Source: Euglena gracilis (taxonomy: Eukaryota; Euglenida; Euglenophyceae; Euglenales). Taken from it: a stretch of 64,000 nucleotides of DNA. This document shows positions 33,466-46,049 of the stretch, one piece after another. The notes beneath the pieces are model-generated. The model was not told where the DNA came from. It worked only from the letters and a program-made list of their open reading frames with translations, and did no database searches. Position 1 is the stretch's first letter. Each line of letters opens with the position of its first letter. The stretch spans positions 61,998,362 to 62,062,361 of the forward strand of contig CP154956.1 of the NCBI GenBank assembly GCA_039621445.1. The letters run 5' to 3'. The position numbers and the translations under genes are program-made.

Positions 33466-33530
33466 GGTTGTTGTTATTATTATTGTTATTATTATTATTA
33501 TTATTGTTGTTGTTGTTGTTATTATGATTA
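33466..33530. repeat. TTA/TTG trinucleotide repeat
   Basis: Imperfect (TTATTG)n and (TTA)n over about 65 bp. It gives poly-Asn or poly-Thr artefact frames. Confidence 0.9.
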
Positions 33531-35159
33531 CCATTGGCTGGTTGGTTATCCCCCCCCAAATAGCTGAAAACCATGGGGGGGAATCATCGCCCAGGTCCCC
33601 TGTGAAGCCAAGTCTGAAAGTTGTGGATTCCATGTCTGTCTGTGTCTGTGTGAGGGGTGCAGTGTGTGAATGCAAACGGCAGGCTCCCTCAGACAGGGAA
33701 CCGAGCCCTTTCCTTCAACACCTCCTTTGCTGTGCACCACTGGTTACTAACCAAGCAGAGCACAGCCCTGCTTCATCCCCTTTCTGCACAAACTACACCA
33801 GAACAGCCTTCATAAATGACGTAAAAGGTCTCCTGTCGTAGGTTGTGTGTGGGACAAGAATGTGCATGTGCGCACTCTTGAGGCCATTCCTTGGCTTGCT
33901 GGCTTTGATTCTGGCTGCAGGAGTGCAGGAAGGGAGGAGCTGGGAATTCACAGGGGTGCGCACCTGTGCATCTCGTGAGGGCGAGTTGTGTCGTCACGGC
34001 TCTGCAGCAGGCCAACCCCACGATGCATGGCTGGCCTTCCTGTTGTCGATTTCAGGGGCATCGCATGGCACAGGTCGGTCGGTGTGACCATGTGTGGAAG
34101 CGTCCCACCAGGGTGCTGTTAGAATCAATGCAAGAGGGGAATGCGTATGGCCGCATTCACCCCGTTGTGCCATGTTTGACATTTTGCGTGGATGGAGGAT
34201 CACCAGTCCAGAAGAAGCATGGAACCATCCGGAATGCGCACATTGCCGTCCTTCTTCCGGAATGCGCAGATGTGTATTTTCACCGAAGCGGCCAGAGTTT
34301 TGTGACCTAATGAGAAAAGTGCATTCCTGGCAGCCAGGCATTTTTCATGGCAATTATCTCTTTGTTTGTGGCAATTCTTTGTGAATTTTTAAGGCAATTT
34401 GAAGCATTTTTTTAAAGACATTTGCAAACTTTTAAGGCCTTTTAATGCATCTATTTCCAAGGTGTCCAAAACGTTTCAGGCATTGAACCAAATTTGGCCC
34501 GAGGCAAAAATTAGCCGGGACATTGGTTTGGGTGGATGGACAATGTTCCAGCGATGCTAGAAATCATTTTGCTTTCTGGAAGTTGGCTGGGTTTCTTTGC
34601 CGAGATTTTGCAATTTAGTCGGAGAAAATTCTGCCAGAAGGAATTTTTTAAGGTACAGCGGCATTTTGGTGAAAAGAACTAAGCCTGGTCACAAGTACGA
34701 GCTTGGTACACCTTCTTGCACTACACAGGAAATGTTGGGAGAACCATCTCTCCAAGCTGAAGCGTGGGCATGCTCAGGATGAAAATCAGGTCCTTCCTGC
34801 TCTTTTCTCTATGTGGACAACCATTTCAAGGGTTGCTAAAAATTGCCAATGCTGGGTTTTATTTTTTGGGGGGGGGACAAGATCGGCGGGGGGGGGGGGA
34901 TGGTTGTCCTCAATGAAATTCACCACCATTGGGATGTGGTTATGGGAAAACATAGATTGTGGCTTTTCCAGTTTTGGATTGTCCAAATTTTTTTTCCGCA
35001 GGCATGCTCAATCAAGGGGGTCCAAAGGTCCAAAATGGACATGGATGGCAAAACGTTGATTTTTTGGTGGCAAGTTCCAAGCTCTGATTTTGGGCCTAAC
35101 TTTTACTGCTTGTACATTTGGTTTGTGGAACTGAAAAAGCCCGGGGGATTGATAGTCCA

Positions 35160-35545
35160 ACCCCCCCCCCCCAAATGTAAAACCCCCCGTTTTTATATTC
35201 GGACGGAAATTCAAGACCCCTAGGGGGGGGTTTATATTTGGGGAGGTTATATTTTGTCGGGAAAATCAACTTCCTTGGTGGTCATTTTTCCGGTCCAAAA
35301 TCACAAACGCGCCCACCCCTGGTGGTCCAAACTTTTCACTTTTCGGGCGAAGGAGCAAATTCCACATGTTTTTTGGTGCTCCCAAGTCTGCCAAAAATTA
35401 CAATTTGAGGAGAGATTTTATCAAGTTTTTTTCCTTCCGGCTTCGCGCCGGAGGGGGGGTTTTATATTTGGGCGGGATTTCAAGGTCCTCAGGGGGGTTT
35501 TTAAATTTAGGGGGGGGTTTACATTGGGGGGGGTTTACCACAAGT
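35160..35545. mobile_element. Word element, word TTTTATATTTGG
   Basis: Starts AACCCCCCCCCCC, ends GGGGGGGTTTAC. Holds about seven copies of the word or its complement, GGCTTCGCGCCGGAG hairpin, and the spacer CCAAAATCACAAACGCGCCC. It aligns along its whole length with 38886-39313. Confidence 0.8.
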
Positions 35546-35779
35546 CCCCCAAAACATTAATCTTTGAAACTTTGGCAAAAGGCAAACAAAAAAATCCAAA
35601 GTCTCCCAAAACATTAATCTTTGAAACGTTTGGCAAAAGACAAAAAATCTCCATCAAACAGAGGGTATAAACACCAGGAAGAAATTGGTCATCTAGTGCG
35701 GGGTAGGCCTGCTAGTATACTGAGCTCAAAAGTTCTACACAACTCCTTACTCAATTGCGTTTTACTCAGCTGCGCATAT

Positions 35780-35965
35780 GGAGAGGGCTGGGGCCAATTT
35801 TCGTGAGCATTCCATGCAAAATCTGCTTTTCCATACGCACCTCAATTCCCTTGTTTTTTTGCACAAGGTGTCGGATCGTAACAGGCCCGAAATCATCCAG
35901 GCACAATACGCCAATTTGCGTCGGGTGCCCAAAAAAGCGTGTATTTGTCAGGGTTGCCGTTGAGT
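35780..35965 (+). pseudogene. Fragment of the core-binding/PHD relic family
   Basis: Reads MERAGANFREHSMQNLLFHT and LNSLVFLHKVSDRNRP, matching ERAGTDFRVRSM and LNALVFLYKVSDRDGP at 15.8 kb. It then jumps to YANLRRVPKKACICQGCR and a stop, the finger tail. The linker and the front of the finger are deleted. Confidence 0.55.
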
Positions 35966-36114
35966 TGTGCTGTTTGTTGTCTTTTTAACCATGCCGACAA
36001 TGGTATCGCAAGCCTGTGTGCCTTTCGTACTAATCTTTCAATTACATGTGCCTGAAACTTCTTGGTAAATTTTGTTCACGATTCCTCGGCGTGCCCCTGT
36101 AAATGGATCAATGG

Positions 36115-36490
36115 TGCACAGGTGTTCACCAGTGAACAATTCAGAGCTGGCGCTTTTTTGTTTTTTTTAGAAAAACAAAAAATGTGTCTTTTTTTGAAAA
36201 AAAAATGGCAAAATACTTTTTTTTTGAAATGGAATTTTGCATAGGCGCTACCATCTCCGTGGGTTCCAACCCAAAACAATTTCACACTCCAGAATGACGA
36301 CCCACTTTTCCCCTCCTTTCCTAATATAAATAATTTAAATTTAAAAAAAATTTCAAAAAAATTTTCCACCAAGACCCTCGTCGGCCATTTTTTTAAAAAA
36401 ACACAAAAAAACCAAAGAAAAACGTTTTTTTTTTGGCTGCCGGATTCGGAACAATTTACTGGTGTCGCAGTGTTCACCAGTAAACGGACC
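36115..36490. mobile_element. Small foldback element with GTTCACCAGT ends
   Basis: GGTGTTCACCAGTGAACAAT at 36119 is mirrored near 36451-36484 (GAACAATTTACTGGTGTCGC and TGTTCACCAGTAAACG). The interior is runs of A and T, as in 163-585. Confidence 0.5.
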
Positions 36491-36779
36491 CTGATTTCTC
36501 ACGTGGGGAAGCCAGTGAATGATCAACGGTTTTACGGAGTTTCCACACCACCTTTTAATGTTCAAATTTCTCTGTAGAAATGTTGGATAGCTTGGAGAAG
36601 TTCGCGACAAGGGTTTTTGAAAATGTTCCGATAAAGCGAACTCTTTTTCAGGCTGGCCAAAATCAGATAATTATTTTTAAAAATGAAAACGTTGAAGCAA
36701 GTTGATTGTGGATCCATTTCCCAAAATGCTCATGATTTGGTGGAACCCCTAACCCCAAACAATTCAGATAGCCCGCTTC

Positions 36780-36935
36780 TGACGGGGGGGGGGTCTACAG
36801 GTTGAAAACCACCAGGAGGGGTCCTATTTTGGGGGGGGGTCTGATTTTTGGATTCTCTTGACCGACCTGGGCCCAAAATCATTTTTCAGGTTCTCAAAGA
36901 CACTAAAATTTGTCATTCAGCGCTTCGCACCTGCC
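36780..36935. repeat. Fragment of TCTTATTTTTGG-type word element
   Basis: GGGGGGGTCTGATTTTTGGA and the following TTTTTCAGGTTCTC...CACTAAAA match 13310-13400. It is truncated at CAGCGCTTCGCACC. Confidence 0.65.
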
Positions 36936-38237
36936 CCCCCCCCACAGAGGCATCGGAGTCTCGTTTTCACCTGCTCTCGGTCTCCATGGAGGTTCGAGCA
37001 GTCTCCATGGGGTTCCCTCTTGCTTCCCCTTGCTCCGCCCATTTTGCCTTCTGGCCACAGGGGTGGGCCGGGTTGTTCAAGGCCATCAGGGGCACCCAGG
37101 TGGGCTAATCAAGACCCTCTGGGGCACCCGGACATTAAAGCGACGGCTATTCAGGGCTTTGGGCACCCTTGCTTTGGCGACGTTCCCACCACTGCCACAC
37201 GTCACCTAAAATTGTCACAAATGGTGTGTGGTCACCACTTGGCTGCCACATGAGTACGTGGCCCCACAGCATGCGTGGGTGGTCCCCTTAGTTGCACAAA
37301 AACCTTCTTGAGTGTTTATGGCCGGCGCTAACTTTGCTTCTGGCCCAGTTTGCTGTGTGGTGAGTGGCCAGGGACCCCTTACACCAGTGCTCTTTTGTTG
37401 CTCCCCCTGGTTGGGTGAGTAACTCTGGTGTAATTCCAGCGCAGCGGGGACATACACTCTCACCTTGTGTGGTTGGTGTGGTTCCTGTGGGTGGGAATAC
37501 ACCTTTGTGCCCCAGTGCTGCTCTTGCCTCCTGCCCTCTTCCCATTTTCTGTGTGTGCAGGTCTTCTGAGCCAAAAAGCCTGATTTCGTCACACCATTTT
37601 CCCCCAAGCCACTTTTGGTGGTTGCAAATCCCCCCCAGTGCGTCCAAAAATTTCCCAACAACCAAAAAGTCGCCGGAGGAAAAAAAACAAAGCAACCCCC
37701 AAAAAACACAAAGAAAATACAAATCACCTGTGAAATCACCTGGCGAAACTGATTCTGCACAATACACATATTTTTTCACAAACATCAATGATTAAGATGA
37801 TAACGGTTGGTGATTAATTTTGTTCAACGATGGTGTGTTGTTTGAGAACGAAAGGAACTGAAAATTTGGTGTGCATCTTGGGTGTCCACGCTGGAGCCTT
37901 GGTCAGTGGCATTGAACTTGCTTGCCCCGTCCGAGGGGTCCCAGTGAGGAAAAAAGCCCAAGGCCAAGGGTTCGAACCCCTGGCCTTCAACAAGAAGGCC
38001 AGAAACCTACAAAGATGTCCCTGACAAACCTGTAGTACAGAAGCCTTGCTTCACTTGTCGATGTGTTTCCCATCTTTTTTTTTTGTACGGCATGCACCTT
38101 GAAGTTATCACACGTTTCTCCATGAACGTTTTTGGTTGAAGTTGAATGATATTGAAGCGGGTTGCAACTCGAACAGTGCGAATTCTTCGAAACGTTCGGC
38201 CTTTTCTCCGAAAGTGTGTTCCATCCGGCATCTGCAG

Positions 38238-41200
38238 GAGCAGCGCAGGGCAGCGAAGGCCCGCGACCGACAGCACTATCGTCTCCAGGCAAGGCGCACC
38301 CGGCTTGCTCACCCCTTGGGGCGGGCGGAGTTGCCCTCCATCATCGCCGCCTTTCATGCCGGCGGACGACCCCCCTCCTATTTGCCCCCGTGCCACCCCC
38401 AATCGCTAGCCCAGATGGACAATCCCATCGGTCCAGGGGTCGCCCGCCACCGGGATGCGGGGTTTGGCACGCAGTGCGACCCGGCGGGCGCCCGCCGGGC
38501 CGTGGACTGGCCGTCGCTGCCGGCGCCGCTGTGGCCGGCGGGCGGCGGGGGGCTGCCTCCCGCCCGCGCGGTGCGGAAGCAGTGGCAGCTGGAGAGCATG
38601 CTGAGTGCCGCGCAGCGGCCACCAGACCCACAGGGTGAGTCCTGTCCTCTCCCTCACCACAGACACAGCGCAAAAGCAGGGCTGACTAATCTTGTTTGAG
38701 GAGTGTGGGGTAGCGCTGAATCGGGGCGGATGGGAGTTGTTGTGCTGGCTTCGGCTGGCCGCTGCCCTTGTGCAACCCCTGCTGCAGGATGGGATGAAAG
38801 TGGTGTGCAATGCAGGTGCTGACCCATCACCATCGCCTTGGAATGTTTCTCTGCTCTTGCACTGGGAAATATTTTCAACCATAAAGTGAGTAACCCCCCC
38901 CCCCCAAATATAAACCCCCCCCGATTTTATATTTGGGCAGAAATTTCAAGTCCCTGAGGGGGGTTTTATATTTGGGGGAGTTTTATATTTGGTCGGAAAA
39001 ATCAACTTCCCGGCGGGCTCCAGTAATCACTTTTTCGGTCCAAAATCACAAATATGCACACCCTTGGGGGTCCAAAAACTTCATTTTTCGGGCGAAGGAG
39101 TAATTTTCACATGTTTTGGTGGAAATTGTTCCCAAGTCTGCCAAAAATCACAATTTTGGGAGAGATTTTGTCGAAAAATTTTCCTTCCGGCGCTTCGCGC
39201 TGGAGGGGGGGCTTTATATTCGGGCGGGATTTCAAGTTCCTCAGGGGGGGTTTTATATTTGGGGGGGTTTTGTATTTGGGGGGGGGTTGTATTTGGGGGG
39301 GTTTACAGGGCAATCTTCCAAGACCCAGTTTACTTTGGCCAAACATTGTCAGTTGCAAGATTTTTAACAGAAGAAAGGACAGCGTGGGGATGATTTCGGA
39401 GGGGTGGAAGAGAGTTTAATGAAAGAACGCTTTATATCCAATCCAAATGGCAAATCAACGTCCGACATTCATCTGAACGAAGGGGGCTTCCACAGACCTT
39501 GAAACCCCACAAGTGGGGGCTCGCTGGAGCATCCCCCCCCCCAAACAGAAGCACGGGTGACCTTATACGGACCGCTGCTTTTGGCAGAGGTATGCATTTC
39601 CATTTGACCCTACCTGTGTGACCATTGTTGATCTCCTTGAGAAATCCCATCATGGTAGGGTGTGCGCTTGTGGTGGAGGAGGAGCGCTTTATTGTACTCT
39701 GCGCTTGTAATGGCCTGAGCTTCTATTTGGAGGGGTTTCAGAGCCCCGGTTGAAGTCCGCGTGCTGTAAGACCAGGTCCTGTTTCTTCGGGACGACTGTT
39801 TCCTTGAGGTTTTGATTGGAAAACATTTTCAAAAGTCGTACATGGCTTATCAAGGAACAAAAAATTTTTTGGACTTTTTGGACTTTTTTGGAAACAGCAA
39901 GCATTTTGTTTGCCTCATCAAGAATTTTCAGCCCAGAGTGTTTGCTTTTGTTTTATATAACCCATGTTCAGTTTAGACTGGCTTCTTCACCCTGATTGAA
40001 GCCATTCGATGCCCCATTTTTCGTTGGTGCAAGTTGACAAAACCCTTTTGAACGAATATTTTGTTGAAGTCTTACAGTTTTGACGGCCAGACTCAGTGTG
40101 ATGACAACTGGCGTGCGTTGTGTGAGAGGTGGGTGAGGACCAGGGCCCAAACCCCGTGCTCCTGGCACAGGTGGAGTTTGCCGCGGGTGCCGGGCACCTC
40201 GGCCTCCTCCTGGCCCACCTCTTCCCGCGCGTGGACGTCGTCGTTGTGGACCGGAAGCAAAGTGCGCCCCTGACCGCCGGGGCGGGAGGCACGAAAGTGT
40301 CAGCGTACTGCTGCGGTGGCCGGACTTTCACAGGGCAACAGGAGGAACAGTGTACTCGACTTGGTTGTCGTTGGCCTGAACATTTTTTTTAAAAAAGGAA
40401 CTTCTGTCCCCCAGACCTTCTGCAATGGAGAATGAGAGAAACACCGTTGAAAGAACCATTGGGTTATCCTGCTGGACCTAGGGGCACACAAACAACTTCC
40501 ACCTGCCTTCCCCTGGAGGACGAAGCTTGGGGGTACTTTTCCACCGAAACAGCTCCAAAGCGATGGACTCTCAGTTTGGCTTTTTTTTTTGGACTGGGCC
40601 AAATATTTTTGTCCCCCATACTCAACCAAAAAGTGACTGTGAACTTCTGGGGGAAGATTGTGACAAAAAACGTTAACGTCCAGTGCAAGTGCCGGAGAAA
40701 ATGATTGCTTTGCAGTGCCAGCAAGTACGTCCCGGGGTTCGATCCTCATTCCCAGGTGGGGTTGTGGCGCTAATTCCTCTTTACGTGAGTGCGAGGGTTC
40801 AGGGGATTGTTGTCAGCCAAGAAGTCAACAGAACAGATCCTGTGTGTGTCTCTGCAGGAGAGGGAAAAGGTTGATGCCAGGGCGGTCCTTAAGGGACGGG
40901 AACGTTTTTTTCTTTGCCAATCAAGCCAAAACATCAAAAAATGTGTTTTCAGCTGCTTTTTTGTTTTCGACTCTGTTCAAGCCCCGGACAGGCCCTTGGT
41001 TGGCTCTTTGGCCCAAAGGGGGCGGTCCACAGGGAATAATGTCCAAGGGTGCCAGATATCAATATTTTTTTGCTGATGACGACCATTTTTGCCAAAAAAA
41101 AGTTGAATTTTATTTTTTCTTGTGAGTTTTAATTTTCTTAGCCGTAACAGCAGCGCGGTCCCCAAGGGATATCTTTATTCGATCCGAAGAACGTGTCTGA

Positions 41201-44200
41201 TATCGGGTTTCTGAAACCCCTCAAATCAGGGCAGTCTATAAAAAGGGGTTGACCCCTTTAGGACTGATCTATGCGGACCAGCCCGGACCTGGGAATCAAA
41301 ACGGGCCCAAGTGCATCAAGAAGCATCAACTTGGATGCCATTTGCAGGAAGCCTGGAGATCGCCCAGCGCCGCATTGCCTCCCTTGGGCTGTCTAATGCA
41401 AAGGCAGTGCTGCTGGACATCATGGACTTTGCAGAACCCTTCGATGTTGGGGTACGTGGTGTGTGTGTGGGTGGGGGGTGGGGTGGGGGGGGTGAGTGAG
41501 CGAGCGAGCGAGCGAGTGAGAGAGTGAGTAATGAGTGAGTGAGTGAGTGAGTGAGCGAGCGAGCGAGAGACAGAGGGAGAGTGAGTGTGTGTGTGTGTGT
41601 GTGTGTGTGTTTGTGAGTCTGTGTGCTTTGTGAGATTGTGTGTGGTGCTAGTGGTGAGGTGCATTTTTTCATTATCCACATTTGCATTCTCTGTGGTCAC
41701 TGCAGTTCATTTGGTTGCATTCTCGACCAGTTATTTTAGAGTCCCTCAGGGCCCCATCAAGCTGTTCCCCCCCTGCCATGGCAGGCCATTGCCTGTGTGT
41801 GTGTGTTTGCCTGTGTCAGTGAGCCAGAGCACAATGAACCCTCTGCTGTCATGTGGTGGCAGAGTCCTGTTGCATTGCTCCAGGTCCGTTCTTAAGAGAT
41901 GCAATTTTTTAAAGTGAAGCACTGCCCCTAAACGACCGCCCTTGGGCCTTGGCAGGGGGGGGGGAATGCGGGCATTCTTTCCGCATAATTCTGCATAATC
42001 CTGTAAAATTAGTTTTTGTGGGGGAAAATGCAACAAGGAAAAGCCTAGAAAAGCATTTGAGGCTGTTGTTTTTTGTTTTCGGGAACATTTTGTGTTATTT
42101 TTGGAGCAATTTTTCCATTGGTTTGTTGCACCAATTTCAACTGAGCAGTAAACAGGAGGAAAATTTCGGACCACACAATTCCGCAGAATCTAATCCTGCA
42201 AATTCCCGCATAACTTTACCTGCCGTTTTATGTATTTCATGCATTCAGTGCCAAAAAGTCTTCACTCCCCCTCGAGTTTTTGGGTAGGTACTTAACCCAA
42301 AGCCTATGCCAGCCCATGGGCTGCGGTGATGGCGTGTACTGGCACAGCCCTGCCCCAGCCAACGCCGCCACTGGGGAATTTCTTAAGGACCCTGGGGTGG
42401 ATCCAGCCTGCCGGCTGGAAAAATGGTGGACCCCCAAAAAGGTGCTGGCTGGACCCTGTCCCTCACAACAGTGCCCCAGCCAGCACTCAAAGCGCTGCAT
42501 GCAATTCTCAGCCTGGTCCCATTTCCAGCCAGCAGTTCCTGGCCAGGCAGTGGAAATAAAATTTTCGCAGCCCAGCAAAGCCTGGCTGGGCCGAAAAAAA
42601 GGTCAAAAAGGGCCGTTTTTGAGAGGTTGTTTTTGACCCATAAAAACTCGAGGGGTTTTGACACTCACTGTACAACCTTTTTTCTACAGATTTCTTTCCC
42701 CACAGCATTTTGCTCCTTTTGGGTGTTTCTCTGGGCATGAATTTAGAGTTGTTTGCAGTTATCATTGCTTATTTGTGAAATATTTGTGCACCTTATGACG
42801 AAGTTTTTGTGCTAAAGGCAACCCACAACAATGATCTTTTGAACTCTGTGCCTGTGGAATAAATTTGCCTGAAATGGCCTAAAGTCGCTTAAAACAGCCC
42901 AAAATGGTGTAAAATGGCCCGAAATGGCAATTTTTTGTGCTTAAATACGAAGGGGCGGCAAACATACATTTCTGAAGCCTGGGAGAACGCCATATAGTTC
43001 ACTCCCCCCATTTTTTCAATAATTCCGCATAATCCTCTTTTTGGCCAATCTGAATTAATTTGGAGTATTTTCGGACATTTTGTGTACCTTTGGATTTTCT
43101 TTGTTCATGTTAGATCCCAAATATAAACCCCGGGAGTATTATTATTTTTCGCTCGAAATCTAGAGCTGGGGGGGTACATTTTGGGGGTTAAAGCTCCTAA
43201 AATATTTTGGGATTTTGGGGCAAAATCCGAAAGCAGTGAAAAATTTTCTTCTGGCGCTGCACGCTGGGAAATGAACTTCCTCTTCAGTTTTCAGCATTTG
43301 GCATATTTTATGATGCTTGGTTATTTTTTTTTCATATTTTCCACCTGAAAGTATTTTTCATCGCCCATCTCTGTGAAGCCAAAAACCTTGTGCATGGAGG
43401 TTGCAACAAGTCTAAACCCCCCCGGCTTTATATTTGGACGGGATTTCAAGACCCTCGGCTTTATATTTGAGGGGTTTATATTTGGGGGAGGGAACAAACT
43501 TTTTTGGGTGGCCTCTATGACCTTCGGCGGCCTTTAATCGTGGAAGAATACTAAGTTTATGCCAAATTTCCGTTTTGTACCTCCCGTTTTCCCCAAAAAT
43601 TGGCAATTATTATCCAAAATGGATCATTTTTCATGAAAAAAAATGCTGCATCCATCAAAATCTTTTCAATTTCTTCCTGAATGACACCATTGTCTGGCTC
43701 CCCATCAGAGGGGGGGCTTTACATTTGGGCGGCAAAACCAAACTATATTTGGGGGTGGCTTTATATTTGGAGGGGGGTTTACATTATCCTGCATAATCCC
43801 GCAATTTATGTAGGTACGTACATGTATACACCGAGACTCCAACAAGGAAAGTTAAAAAAACAATAAAAGCATCTTTGGGGTTTTTTTGTTGGATGGACGA
43901 TGGTGCCAGGGTGCCAGAGTGAACCTGTTTCCTTTGATTTTTGCAAAGAATGGCGAGTTTTCTGTCATTTCCGCTTGCGGATTTTGCTGGTTTGCTTTTT
44001 TTTTTTTTACGTTTTAGGCTGCATTTCTCCCTCAGGTTGCACTGCATGCATGTGGGCTGGCCACTTTCTGGAGTGCTGCTTCCGTCTGTTAACAATGGAA
44101 GCACATTGCACCATTGCACTGGCGGACGTTCCCCTATTCCAGTGGGGAGGAGTTTTTGTTCCTTAAGGACCGCCCCTTGAGGACCCATGGGAGATGGTTC

Positions 44201-45465
44201 AAGGATGCCAGAAATCGCTCCCCCCCTCGAAGTCGACCCATTTTTGCCAAAGCATGAATCAAAAGAAAAGAAAACAAAACTCAACAGTTTTTCTCCCCCG
44301 CATTTTCGCAGAAACAGACCCAGGGGAATCCACCGTTGGTTTTTTTTGCGTATTTTGTTTCTGTTACGACTCTGAGCCGCCCTCCAGCTGTGACATCATC
44401 CAGCAGAAGTGCCTTCAACGCTGCGCGGCATACGTCATCGCCCCGTGCTGCTATGGCAAGCTGCAGCACGTGGACCCAGCACTGCCATTGGAGGTTGCCA
44501 CTCGCGTGTGTGCCATTTCGTTCAGGCTGCCTTTCACGCAAGTTCGGTTTTTGTCCCCGACTGGGTCTGACCCCAAGAATTCCCCTTCAGAATGCACACT
44601 TTTGGCCTCCCAGGGCGGTCCATAAGAGTTCTTCTTTTTCTTCTTAAGCCCCTTGAGGACCGCCCCCCAAGTCTGGGGGTCGAACAGGGTCCAAAATTTA
44701 ACAGTTAAAAAAGTATTCACGTTATTGAATGCTTTTTGGGTGGTTTGGGTTTTTAAGGTGTTTTTTAAAAAAGGTATTTTAACGTTTCTGTAAGGCATTT
44801 TGAGAATTTTTAAAAATTTTAAGGCGCCTATTTTCCAGGGGGGCGGGCAAAGAGGGACTTCAGCGATTCAAGAAATAATATTTTCCTGAAGTTGACCTGT
44901 TTTTGCCGAGACTTTGTGACTTCTTTTTGCTTGACATTTTGAATGACAAGGGCCACCTCGGAGGTCACCGATTCGGCCCTTCCCCCCAAGGGGTGGCATG
45001 GGGGCGCCATCCCGCACAGTTCCCCCGGAGCCGGGCGGCCCGGGCGGCCCAGCTGGCGGCCGCCCACCACGCCGTGGTCGCCGCGGCGGCGGACTTCAGC
45101 CCCCCGGCCCCCGCCCCCGCGGCCGGGCCGGACCTCCACCCGCCGCTGCCCGACGGCGCAGGGGGCCCCCCAGGTTCAGAGGGTGTGCCCTCCGCCCCGC
45201 CCCTGGCCTCACGGCACCGGGATGCGAGGGGAGATGAGTGATTACTTCCCTTCCCTCTGCAGACCCGGCGTGGGACTTGGACTCCGCCGCCTTTCGGACG
45301 GCGGAGAGGTGCATGGCCGTCGTGAACCGGGACCGGAACTGCGCGGCGGAGGAGGCGGTGGGCTTCACCACTGCCGTGTGGTGCATGGACCCGCCGCACT
45401 GCACGCCCCGCAACCAAATCATGGCCGGCTGGCCAAGTCTGCGACAGGGTTTCCCCACAGGCTAG
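38238..45465 (+). CDS. GSTCD-like SAM-dependent methyltransferase (Methyltransf_32 family), at least 7 exons
   Basis: Predicted SAM-binding methyltransferase; substrate unknown. Exons: 38238-38634, 40171-40261, 41348-41451, 44036-~44085, ~44385-44493, 45020-45173, 45263-45465 (TAG). Signatures in order: LPPARAVRKQWQLESML, matching the Arg/Lys helix before the fold in GSTCD; motif I VEFAAGAGHLG and the acidic strand end VVVVDRK; SLEIAQRRIASLGLSNAK; DFAEPFDVG joined in phase to VALHACG; CDIIQQKCLQRC; APCCYG; FPRSRAARAAQLAAAHHA; ERCMAVVNRDR; and the tail CTPRNQI. Phases agree at 40261/41348, 41451/44036, 44493/45020 and 45173/45263. The 38634/40171 junction does not fit phase with GT-AG, so a small exon is missing or the splice is unusual. 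The boundary between 44085 and 44385 is also open. The N-terminus upstream of 38238 was not found, and no GST domain is visible. Confidence 0.85.
38886..39313. mobile_element. Word element, word TTTTATATTTGG, inside a methyltransferase intron
   Basis: Starts GTGAGTAACCCCCCC and ends GGGGGGTTTACAGGG, so its ends look like a splice donor and acceptor. About eight words, the hairpin GGCGCTTCGCGCTGGAG, and spacers shared with 35160-35545. It lies wholly within the intron following the 38238-38634 exon. Confidence 0.8.
41460..41612. repeat. GAGT/GAGC and GT microsatellite in intron
   Basis: Directly after the donor GTACGT of the methyltransferase exon ending 41451: G-rich, then (GAGC/GAGT)n, then (GT)n. 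Confidence 0.9.
41976..42210. mobile_element. Foldback element with CCGCATAAT ends
   Basis: TTCCGCATAATTCTGCATAA (left) is inverted as TTCCCGCATAACTTTACC-type sequence read from the other side (GCAGGATTAGATTCTGCGGA, right). Related words are at 43023 and 43785. Intronic. Confidence 0.45.
42248..42668. mobile_element. Foldback element with CTCGAGTTTTTGGG ends
   Basis: CCCCCTCGAGTTTTTGGGTA (42258) is mirrored by CCCATAAAAACTCGAGGGG (42636). The centre is CCAGCC/GGCTGG-rich. The open frame over it is not part of the methyltransferase, because exons 41451 and 44036 join in phase without it. Confidence 0.55.
43125..43795. repeat. Degraded word elements, TTTATATTTGG type
   Basis: Three clusters of TTTATATTTGGGGG or CCAAATATAAACC at 43117-43190, 43425-43490 and 43715-43790, with spacers partly like 35160-35545. 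Intronic. Confidence 0.65.
44613..44667. repeat. GGGCGGTCC inverted pair
   Basis: AGGGCGGTCCATAAG and CCTTGAGGACCGCCCC bracket 30 bp. Half-sites or pairs also at 28720, 29850, 40880, 41020, 41150, 41930, 44160 and 48028-48111, many in introns of the two genes. Confidence 0.6.
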
Positions 45466-46049
45466 CCGGCTGATTTCCTGGGGTTGTCCATGGCCGGCGT
45501 GAGCTTTGTTCTGGAACCCCGAAGTGTCCCAAATATCTGGATCCCCATCTGAAGGTATTGCAGACATGCTGACTTACTTGGTTGCTCTTAAATGTTGGAC
45601 ATCACAAAGTGGTTTTTGGGTTAAAACTGCACACCTGCAGCCCGATTTTTTCTCAAAAAATTCTGGCAGATCCTGAAAACGGTCATCGAAATGCCACGTG
45701 TACAGTGGAAGTTGATGAAGCGATTGAGTTCCTTGGTCCCAGGTGGCCACGCTGCACGTAAAACACGTGCTCCAGTGGGTGAAGTTGATGCGAAGAAGGG
45801 TTTTCTGCACATCAGTGTGCCTTTCTTACTACACGTGCTGCCCACGACTGCTGCCCACCCGCAGGGCGGTGTTCCCCCCTCACCCTCACCCACCATGCAC
45901 GGCCACCAAGCCATCGCCCCCGTCGGTGGCGCCAGCGCTTCGTCAAGCCCACACCGGTCATCCCTGCTTTCCCAGGGGGCTGGCGTGTCTCCCACCACAC
46001 GTTGCCATTTCTACTTCCCCCTGCTTTTTTTTTTAAAGTGGGCACACGG

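Noticed and set aside
33299-33675. Poly-Asn / poly-Thr proteins
   Set aside because: Produced by a TTA/TTG trinucleotide repeat.
36858-37253. Candidate first exons of the methyltransferase gene (MEVRAVSMGF and others)
   Set aside because: No splice link or homology to a known N-terminus could be shown.
37925-37995. Possible tRNA gene with GGGTTCGAACCCC
   Set aside because: Only a T-arm-like palindrome; no D arm, anticodon arm or acceptor pairing.
40715-40760. B-box-like GGGGTTCGATCCTC
   Set aside because: Imperfect B box with no A box at the right distance.
42280-42636. 118-codon open frame inside the methyltransferase gene
   Set aside because: Flanking exons 41451 and 44036 join in phase without it; it lies in a CCAGCC-rich foldback element.
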